Origin: Planctomycetota bacterium | GTDB taxonomy: Bacteria > Planctomycetota > UBA8108 | Length of the DNA stretch: 6,118 nucleotides | Direction: 5' to 3' | NCBI GenBank assembly: GCA_016928605.1 | Contig: JAFGKN010000467.1 | Span: 1 to 6,118 of the forward strand | Shown: positions 1 through 3,253 of the stretch, piece by piece | Layout: every line of letters begins with the position of its first letter | Numbering within the stretch: position 1 is the first letter of the stretch | Made by a program: the position numbers and the translations under genes | The notes under the pieces: generated by a model | Seen by the model: the letters and a program-made list of their open reading frames with translations, nothing else | Database searches by the model: none | What the model was told of the DNA's origin: nothing

Positions 1-1010
1 TCGTGATCTCCCCCGAAGAGGACGAAGAGACCGCTCGCCTCGTCGAAGGCGAGGGGAGAGTTCCGCCTCGAGCGCGGAACGCCGCAGGCGGCCTCGGCGG
101 CGTCCTCGATGCTCCGCGAGAGGTCGCGCGCGGCGCGCAGCGCGCCGAGGAGCCGGCGCTTGCCCAGGAGCTCCGCGACGGACTCGACCTGCGCGCGGAA
201 ACCGCCGGCGGGCGGAAGCCGCGAGAGGGACTCCGCGCGGGCGGCGAGGCTCCGGATCTCCTCGTCCGTCCCGGCGCCCTCCGGGTCCCGGAACCAGGCG
301 AGCCGGATCCGGCCGGCGAGGTCGGCCGCCGCCTCACCGAGCGCCTCGAGCTCGCGGCAAGGTCTCCTCGCCCCTCCATCATCGGACTCCCGCTGCTCGA
401 CCTCGAGGCGGCTCCACTTCCCCGTCGCGATGTCGTAGACGACCGTGCGCGTCCACCCGATGGCGCCGGCCTTCTTGTCGGCGCCGATCGCGACGAGCTT
501 TCCCCGCCGGGGATCGCACGCGAGCGCGTGCCAGCTCAGCCCGTCGAGCTCGGCCGCGGGAGGAGAGGAGCTCCACGTGCCTTCGGCGAGGGAGAAGGCG
601 TGGAGCACGCTTCCGCCCGAGAGGCAGTAGACGGTCCTCGCGGAGGGATCGCACGCCGCCTGGTAGTACGGCTGGAACCGCTCGGCGGCGGGCCCCGCGG
701 CGGACACCGAGCTCCAGGCCCGCGACTCCGGATCGAAGGCCTGGACGCAGGGCGCCCCCTCGGCCGCACCGACGAGGAGCAGCCGGTCGGAGCCGGGCAC
801 GCGGAGGAGGACCGCGCCCGTCCGCTCGCCCGTCGCGCCCTCGTCGACGCGCGTCCAGGGGGGAGAGCGCGGCTCCGCTCCCGAAAGGACCGGAAGGGCC
901 GCAAGGACCGCGATCGCTGCAAGAACTGCCGCCGCGAGCGCCGAGCGACCCGAGACGAAGACGAAGGATGCGAGAGCGCCGCGCCATCGAGAAGCGTTTC
1001 TTTCGAGCAT
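1..1010 (-). CDS. Exported kelch-repeat (beta-propeller) protein, N-terminal 336 codons only
   Basis: The frame starts at the ATG at 1010 and stays open to the left edge, so the C-terminus is missing. The start is fixed by a strong AGGAGGT six bases upstream. The N-terminus (residues 1-45) has basic residues, then a hydrophobic run at about 24-43 (AAAVLAAIAVLAALPVL) ending LSGA-EP, which suggests a signal peptide or membrane anchor. Kelch-like blades follow at about 64-107, 115-152 and 158-204. Each has the pattern of hydrophobic strand, turn, then D-x-x-(S/T)-(R/G)-x-W, as in AFDPESRAW and VYDIATGKW; the Gly-Gly is clear at 132-133. Residues 215-310 are predicted helical (Glu/Ala/Arg/Leu-rich) and interrupt the propeller. 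A fourth blade opens with NSPLAFDEASGLFVLFGGDH (317-336). Kelch propellers bind ligands or carry oxidase sites; no catalytic residue is visible here. It lies 94 bases downstream of the GH172 gene on the same strand. Coding status is secure, kelch family likely, function unknown. Confidence 0.8.
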   Translation of the reverse strand, partial: MLERNASRWRGALASFVFVSGRSALAAAVLAAIAVLAALPVLSGAEPRSPPWTRVDEGATGERTGAVLLRVPGSDRLLLVGAAEGAPCVQAFDPESRAWSSVSAAGPAAERFQPYYQAACDPSARTVYCLSGGSVLHAFSLAEGTWSSSPPAAELDGLSWHALACDPRRGKLVAIGADKKAGAIGWTRTVVYDIATGKWSRLEVEQRESDDGGARRPCRELEALGEAAADLAGRIRLAWFRDPEGAGTDEEIRSLAARAESLSRLPPAGGFRAQVESVAELLGKRRLLGALRAARDLSRSIEDAAEAACGVPRSRRNSPLAFDEASGLFVLFGGDH

Positions 1011-1016
1011 GGTCTC

Positions 1017-1023
1017 ACCTCCT
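1017..1023 (-). promoter_or_regulatory. Ribosome binding site for the kelch-type gene
   Basis: The minus strand reads AGGAGGT, a near-perfect match to the anti-Shine-Dalgarno sequence, six bases before the ATG at 1010. It decides the start of a gene whose frame has no stop in the window and confirms that this frame, not the long stop-free frame on the opposite strand, is translated. Confidence 0.85.
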
Positions 1024-1054
1024 GCCGCGGAAAGCCGGCCCCGATGCTACCTCG

Positions 1055-1077
1055 GACGCCGCCCCGCGGCGAGCGTC
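1055..1077 (-). other. GC-rich hairpin between the GH172 and kelch genes
   Basis: GACGCCGCC at 1055-1063 pairs with GGCG and GCGTC at 1068-1077 around a four-base loop, with one bulged base at 1072, giving nine base pairs. It sits in the 94-base gap between the GH172 stop codon and the kelch start. No T-run follows it on the minus strand, so it is not a standard intrinsic terminator. It could stabilise the upstream message or partly attenuate transcription into the kelch gene, but in DNA this GC-rich it may also be chance. Confidence 0.3.
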
Positions 1078-1104
1078 GACCCGGCGGCCCGGCGTCGCGT
1101 CGCT

Positions 1105-2826
1105 CTAGTGGAGGGGCTTCGTCTCCTTGTCGATCAGGATCGGCCTGGCTCGCCAGTCGTGGTCCTTCAGATAGCCGATCTCCTTCACGCGCGGCCGGCG
1201 TTCACGAAGCCGGACCGAGTTCACGCCCAGCTCATGGCCATCGGAAAGATGGTTCTTGCCCACACACTCGAGGCGGAACGTGTACGTGCCCGGCTCGGGC
1301 CAGAAGTCCAGGAGCTGGTAGTCGTCGACGCCGGTCTCGCCGCGGTAGAGATCGATGGGCCTGCCGAGCTTCACGCCGTCGAGCGAGGCCTGGTAGATGC
1401 CCGAATGGGGTGAACGCTCCAGGACCGCGATCAGCCTCAGCGGCTCCTTCTCCTCGACCTCCAGCTCGCACTCGAGCCAGCCTTCCTTCGTGCTTTCCGG
1501 CGCGAAGCGCCGGACCTCCTCCGTGTCGTGATACCGCTCGCTGTTGTGGCGGCTCGTCGTTCCGCGGCCGCGATGCTCCGGGTCTTTCTGGTCCGCGCCC
1601 CAGGCGATCACGCGGTCGATGCAGGGCAGGCGGCGCTCCTCGGCTGTCGTCGTCTTCGCGAACCTCTTGGCCGGCCCCATCTGATACCAGAAGGCCACGC
1701 TGGCCCAGTCGTCCTGCCGCGGTCCGTAGAGGCGGCTCCTCTTCTCCGTGTTCTCGTCCAGGTTGAGCCAGCCCATGGTCTCGAGCGTCACCCGGATGCT
1801 CCTCGAGAAGGGAATCGGATCGCGGATGTGCCACCGGTAGCACGACGACATCTGACCGACGTCCCGCAGCTTGTGGCTCAGGTAGGGCGTGCCGAAGTAG
1901 GGCGTGAGGCACTCCTTCTGGCCCCAGGCCGACAGGAAGTAGTCCTCGGTGCCCGTGCCCCAGATCGACGGGGCAGCTTCCCCGTCGATCGATATGCGGA
2001 TATCACCCTCGCCGAACCAGTCGGGGCTCCGGGTGCGGACCGACAGGACGGTGCCGACGTAATGGCCCTTCCCCTCCGTTTCTAAAACCACGTACTCCTG
2101 GTCGGATCGGCTGGGATCGGTCTCGACAGGGTACTCCTGCCGGTACCGGGCGCAGAAGTACATCGTGTTCTCGGGCAGCGATTCCTTCCTGATCCAATCG
2201 ATCGCGTAGTACAGCGCGCGGATCGGCCTCGTCGGGCTCTGATTGATCACCTCGATCCGGGCCGACTCGCGGAACGGCATCCTCCAGAAGCAGTTGTACG
2301 AATCGCCGTCCTCGGTCACGACGGGCATGCTGAGGACCGTCGTCCGCCTGCCGAAGCCGGCCGCGAAGAAATCGCTCATCGGGGCCTCGACGTCAGGCTC
2401 CTCGCGGCCGTCCCAGTACATGCGGATGAGGATCTCCTGCGGGTTGGCCCGGCCGCGCTTCTCCTCCCCGAACTGGAGCGACTGGAAATGATAGACGGTC
2501 ATCCAGATGTGCGTGATGACTCCGGGTCCCTGCAAGTCGGCCGCCACGACGGTCTCGCCCGGCTCGACGATCCGATCGCAATCGGCGTTGGCCGCAGGGT
2601 CCGGCCGGCCGTCCTCGCCCAGCCGCGCGGAGCTGGCGCACATGCCGCGGCCTTCCTCCCACCGCGTCAGGTCGTCGAGCACGCCGTCGGCCGGGAGCGA
2701 GCCATGCCAAGCAGCGCCGAGCAGAATCGCCAGCACGGTGAGCGCGTGCCGCATCCAGTGGAATACGTGAAGGCACGCGATGGAGGAGGCTGTTTGCTTG
2801 CCGCGTGAGGGCTTCCCATCGAGCAT
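1105..2826 (-). CDS. Exported GH172 (DUF2961) family glycoside hydrolase
   Basis: A complete gene of 573 residues. GH172 enzymes cleave alpha-fructofuranosidic or arabinofuranosidic bonds and fold as a double jelly roll that assembles into trimers. Family signatures run in order: PGVITHIWMT (101-110), MYWDG (136-140), PMSDFFAAGFG (149-159), FWRMPF (180-185), GHYVGTV (254-260), WFGEGDIRISIDGE (270-283) and GTGTEDYF (290-297). Glu273 and Glu294 are 21 residues apart, the same spacing as the acid/base and nucleophile Glu270/Glu291 I recall for bifidobacterial alphaFFase1, so activity is likely retained. Residues 445-540 look like an added C-terminal beta-sandwich (YQASLDGVKLG; PGTYTFRLECVG). A hydrophobic stretch at 27-40 preceded by basic residues indicates export. 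The ATG at 2826 is chosen over Met25 because it alone has a good ribosome binding site. The gene probably shares an operon with the kelch gene. Its G+C is clearly lower than both neighbours. Family is secure; substrate is not known. Confidence 0.93.
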   Translation of the reverse strand: MLDGKPSRGKQTASSIACLHVFHWMRHALTVLAILLGAAWHGSLPADGVLDDLTRWEEGRGMCASSARLGEDGRPDPAANADCDRIVEPGETVVAADLQGPGVITHIWMTVYHFQSLQFGEEKRGRANPQEILIRMYWDGREEPDVEAPMSDFFAAGFGRRTTVLSMPVVTEDGDSYNCFWRMPFRESARIEVINQSPTRPIRALYYAIDWIRKESLPENTMYFCARYRQEYPVETDPSRSDQEYVVLETEGKGHYVGTVLSVRTRSPDWFGEGDIRISIDGEAAPSIWGTGTEDYFLSAWGQKECLTPYFGTPYLSHKLRDVGQMSSCYRWHIRDPIPFSRSIRVTLETMGWLNLDENTEKRSRLYGPRQDDWASVAFWYQMGPAKRFAKTTTAEERRLPCIDRVIAWGADQKDPEHRGRGTTSRHNSERYHDTEEVRRFAPESTKEGWLECELEVEEKEPLRLIAVLERSPHSGIYQASLDGVKLGRPIDLYRGETGVDDYQLLDFWPEPGTYTFRLECVGKNHLSDGHELGVNSVRLRERRPRVKEIGYLKDHDWRARPILIDKETKPLH

Positions 2827-2833
2827 CGCTGAA

Positions 2834-2838
2834 CTCCT
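2834..2838 (-). promoter_or_regulatory. Ribosome binding site for the GH172 gene
   Basis: AGGAG on the minus strand, seven bases before the ATG at 2826. It favours this start over the internal Met25 (ATG at 2754), which would give a shorter signal-peptide n-region but has no purine-rich sequence ahead of it. Confidence 0.75.
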
Positions 2839-2873
2839 GGCAGATGGTGGAAGACGAGCTGCGCGAAAGCTCG

Positions 2874-2903
2874 AGTATAGGACGACAGCGCCTCTGCTTT
2901 CAT
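2874..2903 (-). promoter_or_regulatory. Probable sigma-70-type promoter for the GH172-kelch operon
   Basis: On the minus strand a -10-like TATACT (2874-2879, five of six consensus bases) is preceded by an 18-base spacer and a -35-like ATGAAA (2898-2903, four of six). It lies in the only AT-richer patch of the intergenic region (about 2870-2925). Predicted transcription would begin near 2866, leaving a leader of about 40 bases before the ATG at 2826. The assignment assumes a housekeeping sigma factor with standard consensus, which is unverified for this organism. Confidence 0.5.
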
Positions 2904-2941
2904 ACCTAAAGAGTCTATTTCAGCAGGCCATCCTGGCTTCG

Positions 2942-2959
2942 GCCGGCTGCGGAGCCGGC
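2942..2959. repeat. Perfect 7-bp inverted repeat (hairpin)
   Basis: GCCGGCT at 2942-2948 and AGCCGGC at 2953-2959 are perfect complements around the four-base loop GCGG. It lies about 38 bases upstream of the leftward promoter's -35 box. There is no T-run on either side, so it is not an intrinsic terminator. It could be a dyad operator or simply a by-product of GC-rich DNA. Confidence 0.4.
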
Positions 2960-2963
2960 GGCC

Positions 2964-3026
2964 CCCATCGCGGCGAGCGCGGCCCCCGCAGCCCGGCGCC
3001 GCTGGCGCCCATCGCCGCGAGCGCGG
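2964..3026. repeat. Pair of 19-base imperfect direct repeats
   Basis: CCCATCGCGGCGAGCGCGG at 2964-2982 recurs at 3008-3026 with 18 of 19 bases matching; the one difference is G2972 against C3016. The copies start 44 bases apart, close to four helical turns, and not a multiple of three, which argues against a coding repeat. The place, between divergent genes, fits a tandem regulator site, but no known operator is recognised. Confidence 0.5.
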
Positions 3027-3234
3027 GAGAAAGGCCGTTGGCACGCGGCCGCGCCCGCGATGTACCATCGCCCTTCCCGCCCCGCGGCTCGATCGCAAAG
3101 GGCGGCGAGCGGGGACGCGGGGGAGAGGCGGCCTCGCGATCGGCTGCCCTTGGGTCAGGCGGTGCGCTCGCCGCCGGAGCGCGCCGCCGCAGGCGGAACC
3201 GTCCACAGCATCGAGAGGCACTCGAGGAGGCGCC

Positions 3235-3241
3235 AGGGAGG
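3235..3241 (+). promoter_or_regulatory. Possible ribosome binding site for the PcRGLX/YetA-like gene
   Basis: AGGGAGG lies 12 bases before the ATG at 3254, a somewhat long spacing. The alternative in-frame GTG at 3347 would shorten the unusually long 48-residue n-region of the signal sequence to 17 residues, but has only a weak GGAG (3329-3332) about 14 bases ahead. The ATG is preferred, though the start is not settled. Confidence 0.45.
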
Positions 3242-3253
3242 CGCATCGCAGCC

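Larger units (their letters stand above)
2827..3253. other. Divergent intergenic region (427 bases)
   Basis: It separates the minus-strand GH172-kelch pair from the plus-strand PcRGLX/YetA-like gene. The left part (to about 2925) is relatively AT-rich and carries the leftward promoter. The right part (2941-3253) is extremely GC-rich and holds a small hairpin and a 19-base imperfect direct repeat. I see no convincing -10/-35 pair for the rightward gene, no tRNA-like fold and no riboswitch. Several frames are open here, including the frame of the rightward gene itself, but their Arg/Pro/Gly-rich translations have no recognisable motif and no start with a ribosome binding site, so I do not call a gene. 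Confidence 0.6.

Noticed and set aside
379..1018. Two minus-strand frames of 202 and 160 codons over the kelch gene
   Set aside because: They are off-frame readings of the kelch gene; their Arg/Ser-rich translations lack motifs, while the third frame gives kelch blades and a signal sequence.
1055..1077. Intrinsic terminator between the GH172 and kelch genes
   Set aside because: The hairpin is real on paper, but no T-run follows on the minus strand and the kelch gene has its own strong ribosome binding site with no clear promoter, so read-through is more likely.
3..1766. 587-codon open frame on the plus strand
   Set aside because: It is antisense to the kelch-type gene and part of the GH172 gene, is Arg/Gly/Pro-rich without any recognisable motif, and has no ribosome binding site. 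Both opposing frames have family motifs and strong Shine-Dalgarno sequences.
2827..3253. Riboswitch, tRNA or small RNA in the intergenic region
   Set aside because: No cloverleaf, T-loop, or known aptamer consensus was found; only a short hairpin and a direct repeat.
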